A DNA stretch of 64,000 nucleotides from contig JAUJYN010000012.1 in assembly GCA_030737835.1 (NCBI GenBank), forward strand, positions 10,084,618-10,148,617, read 5' to 3'. This document shows positions 23,233 through 37,300 of this stretch, piece after piece. Numbering within the stretch: position 1 is the stretch's first letter; the number at the start of each line of letters is the position of its first letter. The DNA is from Acorus gramineus. Taxonomy: Eukaryota > Streptophyta > Magnoliopsida > Acorales > Acoraceae. Below the pieces are notes generated by a model, which ran no database searches, was not told the DNA's origin, and saw nothing but the letters and a program-made list of their open reading frames with translations. Both the position numbers and the translations under genes were made by a program.

Positions 23233-24440
23233 AAATGGCAAGTAACTACTATGCCAGGGTGGGCAAGGCTTGGAAGAGGGAGTACCTATTGTATAGTCCC
23301 TTAGGATGGGGAGGTCCATGATGATCGGTGCAATGTTGAACTTCTTGGAGTATGACATTTTTGACCTGGAACTGACAGTGGTGAAGGACAACACAAAGTT
23401 GTGAAAGCCTTTATAGAAAGAGACCGTGGGGAAGTCCATCATTGTCATTGAGGACATGGATTGTTCTCTCAACTTGTCTGGGATAAGAAGTAAAAGACAT
23501 TGGACAGAGGAAGAATCCAAGAGCACCAACAGTCTTACTCTTTCTAGGCTATTGAACTTCATCTATGAGCAAGGTCGGCTTGCTCTCCTACTAAACTTTT
23601 TTTTTTATTGGTAAGTATTTATTCCTCGTCAAATATTCTCTTATCAGGAGGTGGTAAAATTTGAACCCATGTCCTCTTATTAAAGAGGGAATACATCTAC
23701 CATTCAACTACACCTTTAAGGGTTTCAAAGTCCTTGCTAAGAAAGAGGCATAAATCACCCCTTTAGATGTCGCAGAAAATCTGACACCAAAAACGATGCT
23801 TGTAGAGGGCAACAAAGCTGCTAATGCATGCTAACACAAGCCCTAGAAGCAATGATGTTGCACGAGAGTGCGTCAATTCAGGCGAAAGCAAGTAAGAACA
23901 CTATAGAGTTGGCCAACGCTATCTGCTATTGATTTCCTCAGAAGAGTTTGTACTTTAAGTTAAGACAAGCAAATAGTATGGAGACAAATTAGTGATGCTC
24001 AAGATCAAAAAATTAAATGATGTACCAGTGCTCTAAAACAAATGTTGAATAAAAACCACTTCATGTGATGGATTTCACAAGCCCTGGAAGTAATGATGTT
24101 GCAAAAGAGACTGAAGATGCGATGCGAGAGCAAGCAAGACACTATAGTGTCAACCAACATTATTTGCTGCTATTAATTGGCTTAGAAAAGTTGGTATTTC
24201 GAGTTAAAACAGCTAACAATATGGAGACAAACTATTGATTCTCCAAATCAAGACTCAAGAACCAGACAAAGAGCAAGCAAGAACACTACAACACCAACCA
24301 ATTACTTGCTGCTATTGATTTGCTCAGAAGAGTACTTTCAAGTTAAAACAAGTTAATGTATGGAGACAACTTTTGATGCTGAAAATCATATTACTATTTT
24401 TTTATAGGTGCAAGATGCTCAAAATAAAAAATTAAGTGAT
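23233..24440 (+). pseudogene. AAA-ATPase pseudogene with repeated 3' part
   Basis: Translation on the plus strand resembles the middle of the gene at 3827: YYARVGKAWKREYLLY, then FLEYDIFDLELTVVKDN, then GKSIIVIEDMDCSLNLSG and LTLSRLLNFI. The Walker A region is altered (SPLGWGG in place of GPPGTGKS), in-frame stops follow NTKL and KPL, and there is no N-terminal half. A segment of about 130 bp at 23595-23725, with a T-run start, interrupts the coding part. After GFKVLAKK (23727) the frame decays. The 3' portion from about 23840 is present as three diverged tandem copies (about 23840, 24065 and 24258), each with AGCAAGYAAGAACACTA and CTGCTATTGATTTRCTCAGAAGAG. It is clearly non-functional as this protein. 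Confidence 0.8.
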
Positions 24441-25392
24441 GAATCAGTGTTCTAAAACAATTGTTGAATAAAACAGTTCATAGTAATGAATCACACAACT
24501 ATCAGATGATAAAAATCTGATCCATAGATTAAAATCAATCTATATGAGAAAAACAAATTATCACCACCTGTCCACCTTATAAACTGCTCGTAAAATGTTA
24601 CAAGTCCACATTTTCAATGTTAAGTTAAAATATATAACAAAAGAATCAGCCACAAGTTTTGTCATCAAGAGGAAGATGCACAGTGCCTATGCCTGGAGCA
24701 AACCATTTAAGAAGAAACCACAAAAATTTCCAAACATGCTTACCATTCAATCTCAAACTGAAGTCCTACTAAGATGCAACTCAGACTAACAATATTGAGA
24801 ATTTTGGCACCAGAGGAAACTAACAGTTTATGACATGACATGATTCTAGCAACAGATTTCAGAATACAAACAAATTAGAAAGAAAAATCATTTAAAATTG
24901 AATAGAATCACCTGTTGCACAGGAAAAACACTTTAATATCAGATTATCCTCCCTCCATATGCATTTCACTGGGCACAATAAATTAAAGACCCACGAATTT
25001 TCCTTGATGAAAGACAAACATCAAAGAACTACACAATGGATGGGTTGACCAAGGGTCAATTAATAGATACTTCCCTACACATCATACCATCCGGTAGTAA
25101 TACATCACTTGTGGGAAGACAGAGACACTTGAAACATCCTAATCTATGCATTTTCAGCTGCTACCGCCTACCAGTGAAACTTTCCAAATAAATTACATCC
25201 GCATGGTCGCCTGCAAATATTAGACTTCATCTGCAGTTGAGAGGACATTAATGAAAAGCAATAACCCCTTCCTCTACCTCTTCATGATTATACCAAAATT
25301 TAATATTATTGTACAACCCCAACCAGCAAATACAACTTTCCATTGGGGAACCAATCAACACGAGAGGATAGAGCGCATTCACTTGGCTGACC
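24441..25392. other. 3' flank of the DDT-domain gene
   Basis: No gene in 24441-25200. Part of 25200-25392 is probably the 3' untranslated region of the minus-strand gene; a clear AATAAA was not seen on that strand. Confidence 0.4.
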
Positions 25393-28300
25393 CTAAAAGT
25401 TGTCTGTGTCATCACCTTTGAATATAGAGTTTGGTCCATCATCGAAACCTGTACCAGGAGCAAGCTCATTCAGGTCCAGAAAACGTCTCCCAACACCATC
25501 TCCTTGCTCAGGGCTATTAGGCTTCTGAAGTGATGGGCCCCCATTCTCTTCTTTCTGTGCAGTCTCGTTGAAGTCCTTTACAGGTTGATGAAATTCAGCA
25601 TCCTGGTCATCATCCTCATCTTCTGAATCTTGATTCGCAGTTGAAGGCTCCATTTCCACACTAGGATCAGAATTCCCATCAGACTCATTATCATGCTTTG
25701 TAGACTCCACATCCGACTCAGAAAGTTCATACTGTCGATAATTGATACGATTCCGGGTGGCCCTTCTGCTTCTTCTGAGGCCAGACTGGATTTCATCAAC
25801 AGATCGCAATTTTGTACCCCGTCTACTGCGCACTGGTGGTTTCTTATATCGTGGGGTTTCATCATCCGTATCTTCACTGATGCTCAATGAATCCTCATCT
25901 TCCTCTTCTTCCTCATCCTCCACATTTTCTTCATCCCAGTTATATTCCTCATCTCCCTCAGAACTGCTGGACACTTTTTTTCGGTGCTTCCGGCTCCTAA
26001 GATACTCATCATCGTAGACTGCCTCTCCAACTATATCATCATCGCTATCAAAGTCTGCCTCATTTTCTGAAACAGCTTCCACGAACTCCTTTGCAGAGTA
26101 CCTTTGAGGCCTTTGCCTCCGTCGATCGCTATATTTCATGATTTCAAGTGTAAACAATAAGATAATATACATAAATCAAAATACAAAAAGAAATGTGGCA
26201 ATCAGAGAAATACCTGCGGTCTAGAGGACCTGATTTGAGATCTACATCAGTTTCTTCGTTATCAGTCGATCTAGGGGACTGCATATCATACGATACAGGT
26301 TGTGGATCATGTAAAGGACCACTCCATCTCCCATTAAGAGTTGCCTCTGGTTTGACAGCTTCTCTCTTGAGAACTGGTTCAGGGGATTGTCTTCTCCTGA
26401 TGTTGTGGTCAATATTGCAATGCAGAGTAGGTCACATCAAGGAAAATCCAAAAAATGTCATTTGAAGAATGTTCCAAGGTTTGAAAAAACATACTTTGTT
26501 ATTTTTATAGCCTCATTGATGGACTTATCATAATCATCTGCAAGAAAATATTTACCAAACACTATCAATAAACAGATCACAGTTTTAGACAAGTTCAATT
26601 AAGCCCACATAATGATTCATTGGCCTTCTTCCAACATATAATTCATGTTACATCTCAAACCCATCTTCCAATTATATAACATAAGGACCATGAATTCTTA
26701 CATTAAAATAGTCAACAAGGAAGTTGTATGGGTTTTTTGCATACCCGTCAAAATCCTATATTTTCAAAAAAATCCTATATCCCTCAAAAAGTTGAAAATA
26801 ACGCATGAATGCCCTTTTGAAGGGTATTTATGCACAAGGTTTTGCAAAAATGCCCCTCAAAAGGGCATTGATGCAGCATTTATGCCCTTTTGAGGGGTAT
26901 TGCTGGCAATAGTAATTCGTCAGGGGTACATTGACAAAATGAAAAAATTTCAAGGGTATATATGCAAAAAAAACCCAGACAATATTAGATAATTTCATGT
27001 ATTCCAAGTATGAAATAGAATCTCATCCATAGAAAAATTCAAGGAATTTAGGACTGGAGAGATTAAATCAGGAATGCATATTAAAATCATACAGCAGATG
27101 TAAAGACATGTTTCTCCAAAAGATTCAACTATGAGACACCCAAATAACAAAAAATTTAAACAAGCCATCTGGTGTCAAACAACATAATCAGATGCGGATT
27201 ACAGGACTTCAGGAGGAAAAGGATAACCATCCACAAACAGTCAGCATAAACCAACTTTAGAAAAAAAATTGGTGTTGAGTTTGAAAAACATGTGATCAGA
27301 GAAATTGTGAACTCACAAATGGTCAGCGATAGATTTCAACAGAAAGTGTGTGCGGAACTTGGAGAGGAATTTTATGCCCAATTATAAGATGCCCAATGTC
27401 TATTAAAAGAGCAATCAGATGAGCAGTGAAAAATTCAACAAAAGTTCTTGCAGTGATCATATAAAATCAAACTAAACAACGCCCATCTCCACAGAGCTAA
27501 TAAAGAGACTTAATCTCAAGAAGAGCCTAAATCTCAAGACGATTTAACAAATCTGGAAAAATTCTAGAACCTTTTATTCAGATTGCAATGTAAAAATTTG
27601 GCGTTCAAATATCTCACTTTCTAAAGATTTAAAACAAAAGGTTTTATTGTTGTAATTTATTATTCAGCACGTGTATGTACCAAATCTTGAGAAATCAAAC
27701 AATAATATGTTATGTTTGTCAGCATTGTATACTTGTGTGTAGATGATGCATTCACGTGCCAACTTCACATGTAATTTTATTTATGTTCATTGAACCAAAT
27801 AAAATCATATTTACATCCATTGTAAATCAATCAAATTCTAGAAACATATAAATATACAAGGATTAGGACAATATGTTATTTAACCATTTTCAGCACTGTC
27901 ATATTCTAACCAAATTGTGGTACACCGATCAACTTCTACTCTTTTTGATATTGTATACTTTCTTTCTTTTTCCTTTTTTTTTATTATTATTTTATTTTAT
28001 TTTTGAGAGAGAAAGGCGGTAGGAACCCTACCACCAAAAATGGGGTATAGCGCAAACCGTGCTTGGGTTAGCTGGTTAGCACCCCTCCTCTACTAAAAGG
28101 TGGTCAGGGAATAAAACCTCGTGGGCACCAATTTTCAAGAAAGGTAAAAAAGAACAAGAAAAAAAGGGTATAGTTCCCTGAATATAAAGAAAAGGCACAA
28201 TAAAAAAGAAAAGTTACAGATATAAATGAGAAAAAAAACCGATCGTAGCCAAGAAGACTACTAATACCAGAATTTGGGATGAAGAACCAAGGAGGGACCA

Positions 28301-31300
28301 ACTCAACCAGCACTGCTATTGATTTCGTCTACATGTGTAACTAATTTAAATAATTTACACAGTTGCACTTTTAAGATTTCATTTTCAGGATACATTTGCT
28401 GCATTGAACACAATTAATGAATTTAACTATATAAACATAAAATTCCATAATTCCAGAATAAATCAAACCTTAAAGCATCAAAATTTATGATTTTATCTAA
28501 ACAATTCATAATTTTTTGAGATATAATTCGCACGATTGCAACAACCATGGAGGCAATCTATCAAAGAAATCGACATGACTTCCCATACATAAGGTTGAAA
28601 TTGTAAGCAAAAGTGCCTCAAAACATAAACAAAACAAGAATCTACAACTTTGATGTTTCTCTGAGATAGAACTAATGTAGAAATTTGGGTGGCCAGCGGA
28701 TACTTTAAAGCAGTGCAATTCTCAGCGATGTATTGAGAGAGTACAGTGCATGATAAAAGGAAAAAAACAAAAAACAGCAAATATTTTTCCATGAAAGAAT
28801 CACACACAGTTACCTTTTGTGCTTTAAACTAAAATGAAGTTCATTTTTCTTTTTCTTTTTTTCCCTTTTAGATGAAAAAAAAAGTGTGGGTCATCATCTT
28901 TGGAACAGTAGTAAACTACTAGAGGAGGAAAATGTTAAGGCCTGATTTCCCGCTTTGGGCATTCCCTTTCTTAATACAAATTGAGTCCGAATGCCTATCA
29001 TTTCTTCAAAAAAAAACGTTAAGGCCTGATTTCAGAAGAAAATTGAAAAAAGGTGCCTCCTCAAGGAACCAGAAAAGAATAAAAGCAAATACATTAATTC
29101 CTACAATCATTCAAGGAAAATGACTCGTGCTGTTAAATTTTAGAGAGGATAACAGGATAAACAAGCATTGGTATGGAATTAAATGGAATGACTAAAAAGT
29201 GAATGTCTGATGCAGTGAGTAACAAAGAGTAAATCTTACCAAATGTATAAGTTACAGGCTTCCTATCACGAAGTGAACGTCCTGTAGAAATTCCATCTGC
29301 AGTCAAGAAACTATCAAGAAGAATAGCCTGCCTGTGTTGTTTTTTCAGCACCCTTTCTTTTCTCTGCAAATATCAACATTGGAGAAACTGGAGTTGATAA
29401 AGAGGAACCTCCCCACAACTTGAAGCAAATAACAACACCCCCCCCCCCCCCCAACCCAAAACACACACACACACACACACTAGCAACTCCCGATTGACCA
29501 GAAGCTGGTTGCATGTTGACAAGATGTGTAGATGCAAGATGAAAGGAATGTGGTACCTTATGGATTTTTTCAATCTCCGGAAGTATGTCAATCTTCAACT
29601 TTTTACCAAGTGAAACCTCAGACCTATTCTTACTTTCAAATAATTTGTCCTGTTAACAACATAAATATAAAATTAAATAAAAGAGCAGGAGATGGGAAAT
29701 ACATACAGAATAGACATATATAGTGATGTACCATAATTCACTTTCAATTTAGAAGCCATTTATCAAGATAAATGAAAATGGCAGAACTTCAATTGATCAA
29801 TGCAATTATGAAGACAAGTAACAACTTGAATTTAGTGAGGCACTCTCAGCCAACAAAATTCTGCAACTAGCCCTCCAAATTAAATGGATGATGTAATGGG
29901 AAAATTGTTTATTAGGCATTAACATCAAACACTCTTTCAATAGTTGAGAGAGTTGTGTACAAAACATTTCATGTTTCCACATATCCTGAAATTAATAAAA
30001 GGGAAATCTAACCAAACAACCTTCAAAGGAACCAGAAACCACCATCAGAAGTTCAGGATATGGGAATGATTCAGTGATGAGGGACATGGGACAGATAAAT
30101 GCAGAAAATACAACAAAGTTTGGGATGTCAAATCTTAAAAATCCCTTAATACCCTGCATTGCAACTCATGATGGCCCACTGAGCTTCCACTAATATGTTT
30201 AATAATATATCCATGAAAACATCACTTTTAATTATTAAAAATACCCTCAAATGCCTCAACTCCGCCTTCATTGTCTTGATCCCAAAGAAGAATAGTGCCA
30301 AAGAAATAGGAGACTGCCTCCCAATTAGTCTCTTAAATTTTTCCATCAAAAAAAATAAATTAGTCTCTTAAATGGGGCACCTATAAGATCATTACAAAAG
30401 TGATAACAAGCCAACTTTGAATGTCATCATCCAAGATTTGGTGGAAGATTTCCGATATGCTTTCATCAAGGGAGGTCTCTTCTCGACGGCTTGTTGATTG
30501 CTCAAGAATATAAGACTAGAGTGCACAAAGGCAACCGAAAGGGTCTTGTATGCAAGCTTGATTTTGAGAAGGCCTACGACTCCATTAGGTGGGACTTCCT
30601 TTGTAAGATTTGGAGGACTACAGCTTTCTGACAAGGTCGCAAAAGTGGCTCAAGAATTGATTAGTGTCGCTTGAATTTCAGTTCTCATCAATGGCAAGGC
30701 AATCAACTACTTCAACATGGGAGGGGGGAAACCTGCTTTCTCCTTTTATCCTCATTTTTTATTTGCTTAGTAAAATGATCAAAACGGGTGTTCCTCACTG
30801 TTAGATATGGGAAATGGAGGTTTCAAGAAGCGGCTCCCATCTCTCCTCCCCATTGAAGATTCAATGTTATGTGGAATCTTACACTCGATAAGATCCTAAT
30901 TAAAACAAACCAAATGAAATAGATTAAAGGTGGGAATGACCTTTGCGAGCTTTCCTTTTCCTTATCTTTGTTCAAAGATCCCTCATCTGCTTTTTTACAG
31001 GGACATTAACTTAATAAAATAATTGCTCCAACCTTTTGTGTAAAAAAAATAAAAAATAAACCAAATATTAACAATCTTCATCATCCAGATCTGTTGGAAA
31101 TGATTAACACACATATTCCAGAAATTAGTATTTTTCAAGATTTGTAAATTTATGATAGATATTCAGCACTTTATCTATGAAAGAAATTGCATGTATTTTA
31201 TTATGATGCAAATAAACCCTTATGGTGCTCAGAACCGACAAAAACTACATATTAATAAATTACATGCACGTGAATGACATTCCCATGATTCAGTTAGACG

Positions 31301-34300
31301 TGGATATGACAAAAAGTACCCAAACACCATATAGACAAACCACTGTGAGTAGAAAAAGACTAGAGAAAGAAAGAAAATGGTCCACAATAGAGACTTCTGT
31401 AACATTGCTACATTTTCTGGCAGGTACATGGCAGTTAATTCTCAATTAAAAATTGCCCATGATTTTCTCCCTTTTAATATAAAGAAGCTAAATCAAATGA
31501 TAAATGCAGATTGATACTAAACTATCCACATCATGTCCATGCCATCATGACCTGTACCTGTACACCCTACTCATACACGCGTTGGGAAGCATCCAGCATT
31601 TATGTGTAGAAATCATTTAAAACTTCAGCCATGCTATGCCTAATCTATGATACTTCGATAGAAGCACAACTGCAGAGGGATAAATGGAAGAAGGCTCGAG
31701 TACAGTAACACTCTACTCAAAGGACTAGCATTCAAATGAAGCACCTTTGCAAAGTATCTTACATAAAATATTCTTTTTAGTGCAAGGTCCCACAAATGAA
31801 GGATAACTTAAAAATAGATCCAAAAGGTTTCATTTTTTGATGTCATAATATACCTCTTTTTCTTAAATTTCCAAGTACTGAAACATGGAGATTCACCCTT
31901 GACATGACAGAAACACACAAATGCAAGAACACTAACAGAAAATCAATTAACAAAAGGAAATTCCCAAAGATTATAAAGAACACTTACAACAGAATTTACT
32001 CACCGAAACTTCTTGGAATTCGTCAAAATTAGTTGCAACTGTTTCCCACTGATAAGATACAAGTGGAGCAAGTGAAACTCCTTTGGCTTTCACCTTTTTC
32101 ACCTCAACTCTCTTGATTTCCCGGTACAACCGATGACCAATAATGGAATCATCCTCATACCTACAAGGGAGTTGACATCATGCTCCTATAACCAATCTTT
32201 GACATTCTTTTAGTAGTCTAAAATATTGAAAAATTTCTTTGTTTTTTGTCAAAGTTAGAATAACACAGGTTTTAAGAACTTAGATGCCAAGATAAAGACA
32301 TGGATAGAGACAAGGATATGAGATACAGGAATTTGACATGGCACTCCCCAAGAATCAGGACAGAGATACAACAGCAACCAATACAATAACGTAAGGATGC
32401 TTAAACAAAAGCTGATACATATATATACGACAAAGAAATATCCATGTAATATCCCATAACCATGTCACTGTGGGCCGCAACTGTCAACAAGCAGGGTAAC
32501 ATAAACTTCATAAAATTACCAGTATGAAACATGAGAATCGCCCCCGATTCTTTCTCTACGAAATGTTGAAAGTTGAACACCATGTTTGAGAGAACCATCG
32601 ATATAACTTCTGATGTCTTCTTGCTGTACAATACCAAGAAATCAGTTATATCCATAGTATGTAGCACTAATGAAAATATTCATATTTATTTATTTTTAAA
32701 ATAAGGGCAGGGCTGATCTTGAAATGGATAGCAGACAAACAAGCCAAGTATTATCTATGAGGTGCAGGTTATGTGCTCAATTAACCTCCTTGAGCAACTA
32801 TAGTTCAGGAATTTGTGCAGATATAGTTTTACATAGCTTTCATAAAAATGAGCCAACAGCCAACTCTTGCATACAGTGAATTCACAAGGAATACTTACAA
32901 CAGATGACACAGACTGCAAACAGAATGAATAAGAATCAAATCAGAATCAAATATCATTCCTTCATAATAACAAAGTGTAGTAAACCTGTCAATGTGTTGG
33001 GTCCAGATCAGGCATTTCATCTTGCGAAAAATGCGAGGGAAAGTGTAATGTCCACCAGATTAAGAAAGGGTGATCATCAATTGCCAATGGCACAACTTGA
33101 GTGAGAAGAAAATAAAAATGGCTTTATTGTTCTTTTTCAAAAGAGACTAAAGTACTTACACAAAAACGTCTAGATAATATTTAAACAATGATTCGTTTGG
33201 TCATTTGTTAATTACTTATATATAATTTATATAGATTTGAATAGTAATGAACTGGATCAGATCCAGGTATGCAGGATCCCCTGTAATCATATCTGATCTA
33301 GGTCATACAAACCTTTCACTGACACTGCGGACCGTGAGATACAATATGATCATGCTCAATTGTTATGCCCAAGAAAAACATCAGGAAAGTGATTAGGAAA
33401 GTTATAAACCAGTCTAACCATGCTTTTGAGCAACCTCCAGGGAGCAAAACTCTCCATGATCATGGAAAGAAAGAATATCTGACCCATTCAAGCTAACTTT
33501 GATGTACAAAATTTAGTAGGATTTTGATGCTTCATATATGTCTAACCATGAAACATGTGGATTATCATGAGTTCATGACTTGCTCAATGATTTATGTATG
33601 GTGTACTAGATTTTAGATTCTATGAAATTTAATTTTATAATTTGCTCTTGCACTCTAATCTAGGTCGCACTGACCACATCGGCATGGTATGCATAAAAAC
33701 AACTCAAAAATCATATGGTCAGATTTTGTAGCATAGCCATGAAACAAAAATGTCAAATCATCTGAGCAATTTGATTGATCATGTGACAATCTACAATAAG
33801 TCAAAGCTGTTCGATCTACTGCACATCTGAAGCAGAGACTACTATTGCCTGCTTTGTGGATAAGTTGAAATCCCATAATGAATCATCCTGGGTGCAACAG
33901 CAAACTTTACCAATAATGGTTTTCACTTTTCATATATGTAAGGCTCGGTTCACATATGGGACTTCATGCATAGCATCACCACTGGTCTGTCTTAACGAGA
34001 CAAAAACAAAGTAGCAGATGCAGTTAACAAGTATCAGATTTAATTTTAATTTGGTTATGTTCAAGGAATTCCCAAGGGCCTGAATTTAGCCTCGGAAAAT
34101 TACAACATATAAATAGTTTCTTGGAGATTTTAAAAAAAAAAAGGGATAAAACATCCATCTTCATTTAGGCCATGGCAGCCCATCAAAAACTTAAACAAAC
34201 ATCTCAAACAAAAAATGCAACTTCCTGTATTATCATGTAGTGCTGCTACTGTGATAAATCTACTTTGAGAAGGCATGGGAAGGGATACTTAGCCGTTTAA

Positions 34301-37300
34301 GGGCTTCAGGCCAACACATAGCAGGCATGGAATCACTCACTATTAGTAGGGATGGGGTTGTCTCATTCCCTGTAGAGGCATTGTGGTCCCCCCCCCCCCC
34401 CCCCCCCCCTCTTTTCTCCCCTGTTTTCATTTTTTTTTTCTGTTTGTAGATGTCTTAAATTTGTTTTGTCTAGAGTTACTATCCCTAAGTCCCGCTCTTC
34501 ATGGAATTTATTTTGGTAACGAATACTCCCACCAACCCAACCTTCATCCCCACCACCCAGAATTTTTTTTGGGTGGTGGGGACGATAAGGGGAGGGGGAG
34601 GGGAGAGGGGGAGAGAGAGAGGAGGGTGTCAGGAGGTTGAGGAGGGGGAGGGGAGAGGGGGATAGAAAGAAAGAGGGGGTAGCCAACATTCTCATAAGTG
34701 CACTTTAGATAACATATATCTTTGTGTCAACGACCATCATGTTGCATAATTGAACACCAGCCAAGTATAAGCATCTATTCAAGTGATATCCACATTCATC
34801 TTTAATTCTCAATATGTTTTGTTTCTAATATAATTTTCCAAATGGCTGTTTGCGTTATATCAAAACTTAAATATGATCTAATAAGAAATTCAAGGATTTT
34901 ATGAGTAGAACAAATCAAATCCAAAAATCAAGGGACGAATTCATAATTAAATGATTTCGTGGTACCCAATCAAGGATTTCTGATTAATGGTTTCAATTAA
35001 AAGGCCTAATAAAAAAAACATTTCCTAGAAAATCACATTTTTCTAGAGAAAAAAGGATACAGTTGTACGAGCCTATAGAACAAATCTTGTTTTAGTAAGG
35101 TCATGCTTAAAAAGTCTAAGAGTAAATGCTCAATTCAACAATTTCCCTAAATTATCTTATCTACTCAACCAAAGAAATAAGACTCACATTAAGGTGATAC
35201 GGGGCGTGCATGTAGTTTAACCAGGTAATAATATGTAACAACAGAGGAATGTTGAGTACAGATCAAAGAATAGTAAATTAAAATGACAATACCTCAACGC
35301 GTATGTCGCATAGTGCTTTCAAGATCAGCACCCGAGTAGAAGGATCAAGAGCCTTGTATGTCTCAACCTCAGCACTTTAGAGAATGAAAAAGATGTCAAT
35401 GTAGATATGCGTGTTAAATCCACAGAATCATGCACTCAATGAAACTCACCCATGTGATGCAACAATTGGTATCTCCCCATCCGCAACCTGCATAAACAAG
35501 CTTAAGTTAAAATCAAACTTCAGTGTCATGGATGAATGCATCAAGATCAACAGTCACATACCCAATGCCACCAATCCCTTAACTTTCTACACAACACTGT
35601 CACCCAAGTGTTGCGCCCCAATGCCATCCGAGTAACAGGAGGGATTGCCTATTGACACATTACGGAACAAGGATAACAAAAAATATTAGAGAGAAATAGA
35701 GAAGCAGAACTTGGCACCAAACAAGTACACAGCCATATGATTGAGAGTGAACCTAGTTGTTGAAAAATCTTGGAGTTCAGATTAGCCAAGTAAATAGCTA
35801 TTTACGAATAACTTTGGGGGTAAGTTGGTCAAAGGTTACCCAAAACAACTATATTCTTATCTTGAAGAGAGAGCAGCACTATTAATATTATTTCATAAAT
35901 GAACATACAAGGTACAGTATCTTCAGTTAAATGACTTATTTTTTAAAGAAAAAATAAAAGGAAAGGAGCATTGCAAGAATCGACTCGCGACCTCTTGTAC
36001 CTAAAGAAAAATCATACAACTAGATGTATTCATGCATTCATTTCTCGAGAGGGATGTACCAGGGAAGCAATGAATGATGGTCTATAATAAATAATAAGAA
36101 TCATAATAAGTTGAACAAGGTGTACATCAATGCAGTAAGAAACGGTTTCTATACAACTGAAGGAGTAGCATTGATGATGTAGATGCATTTAGGGTGAACC
36201 TGTTCTACCACATGGCAATACGATGAAACTGAGTTTCTTCAAAAATAAATAAATAAATGAAACTGAGTATTTGAAAAGTGCACATGACACTAAGTGCCTC
36301 TCCCTTGGAGTGAAGGGAGTATACTTGTTTTACTAATCAAAATTTTCTGGAATGGTGAAGTTGAAAAATTGACTGGCAGTGCCTATCAATTCATATAATT
36401 CAATTTCATAGTCCTTTTTGGAGAGAAGTCAATTCAAGATTTAACAATTCACCCTACTATGACTCTGACATCCTATTAAGATTCTAAACTGTTAAATAAG
36501 ACTACAATCTAATTGGAGCATTTAAGAAGTGATATTAGACATGATGTAGGCTGCATTTAGATAGAGCATAGGATGGATATTTCCATTACATTAAAACCTT
36601 ATCCCACCATAATGTGATTCTCCATAGACTACACAAAACTCAGGATCAGATAATTACTATAAATTACAAGGAGTACATTCTCCATTTTAAGATTGGAGCT
36701 TTACAGAAATAATATAGACACTCTATTTGAAAGATCAAAGAGTGTAGGGAAGATGAAAGCATGAAACATGTTGTCAGGGAAACAAACAACAGAAAATTTC
36801 AATAAGGAAAATGTTATACTCAATCCATTTTATAATCCAAAACGTAGTCCACCAATATTTTCATTTTTCTAAAAATCATATACCTCATCTAATGAGTTTT
36901 GTACTTTATAAAAGGTGAAGTATATGCTCCAACAAATTGAATGGTATCATTTATAAAAAATGCGAAAATTTTTAGATGAGGTATATACCTCATTATAGAG
37001 AGTGGAGGGTGCTAACAAAGTATATGGGGCTACAGTTGGGATTGGAAAAAAAACCAAGTGTAACATTGCTCTTCAAGATACAACAATGACACAATGGTAT
37101 GTTACAAAAGTGAAAGCTTGAAAAACTAGTTAAACATTAACATTATTCCCGCAGACCACATGATTACAAATTAACATGGATGAAAAAACAAAAATAACAA
37201 GAAGGAAACAAGCAGCACTTAGTAGTCCTTGGATATTTCAAGAGGCTTCCTAAAAATTAAAACTTGAATGCAGCACATAAACAGAATTTATGGTAGAAGT

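Noticed and set aside
25693-26017. Plus-strand Ser-rich frames opposite the last DDR4-like exon
   Set aside because: Antisense shadow; the poly-Ser is the reverse of the Glu/Asp codon run.
34363-34695. Minus-strand 110-codon Pro/Gly-rich frame
   Set aside because: Created by the C22 tract and purine-rich repeat in an intron; low complexity.
35961-36060. tRNA gene or tRNA-derived SINE
   Set aside because: A B-box-like piece (GAATCGACTCGCGACC) is present, but no cloverleaf or A box could be made out.
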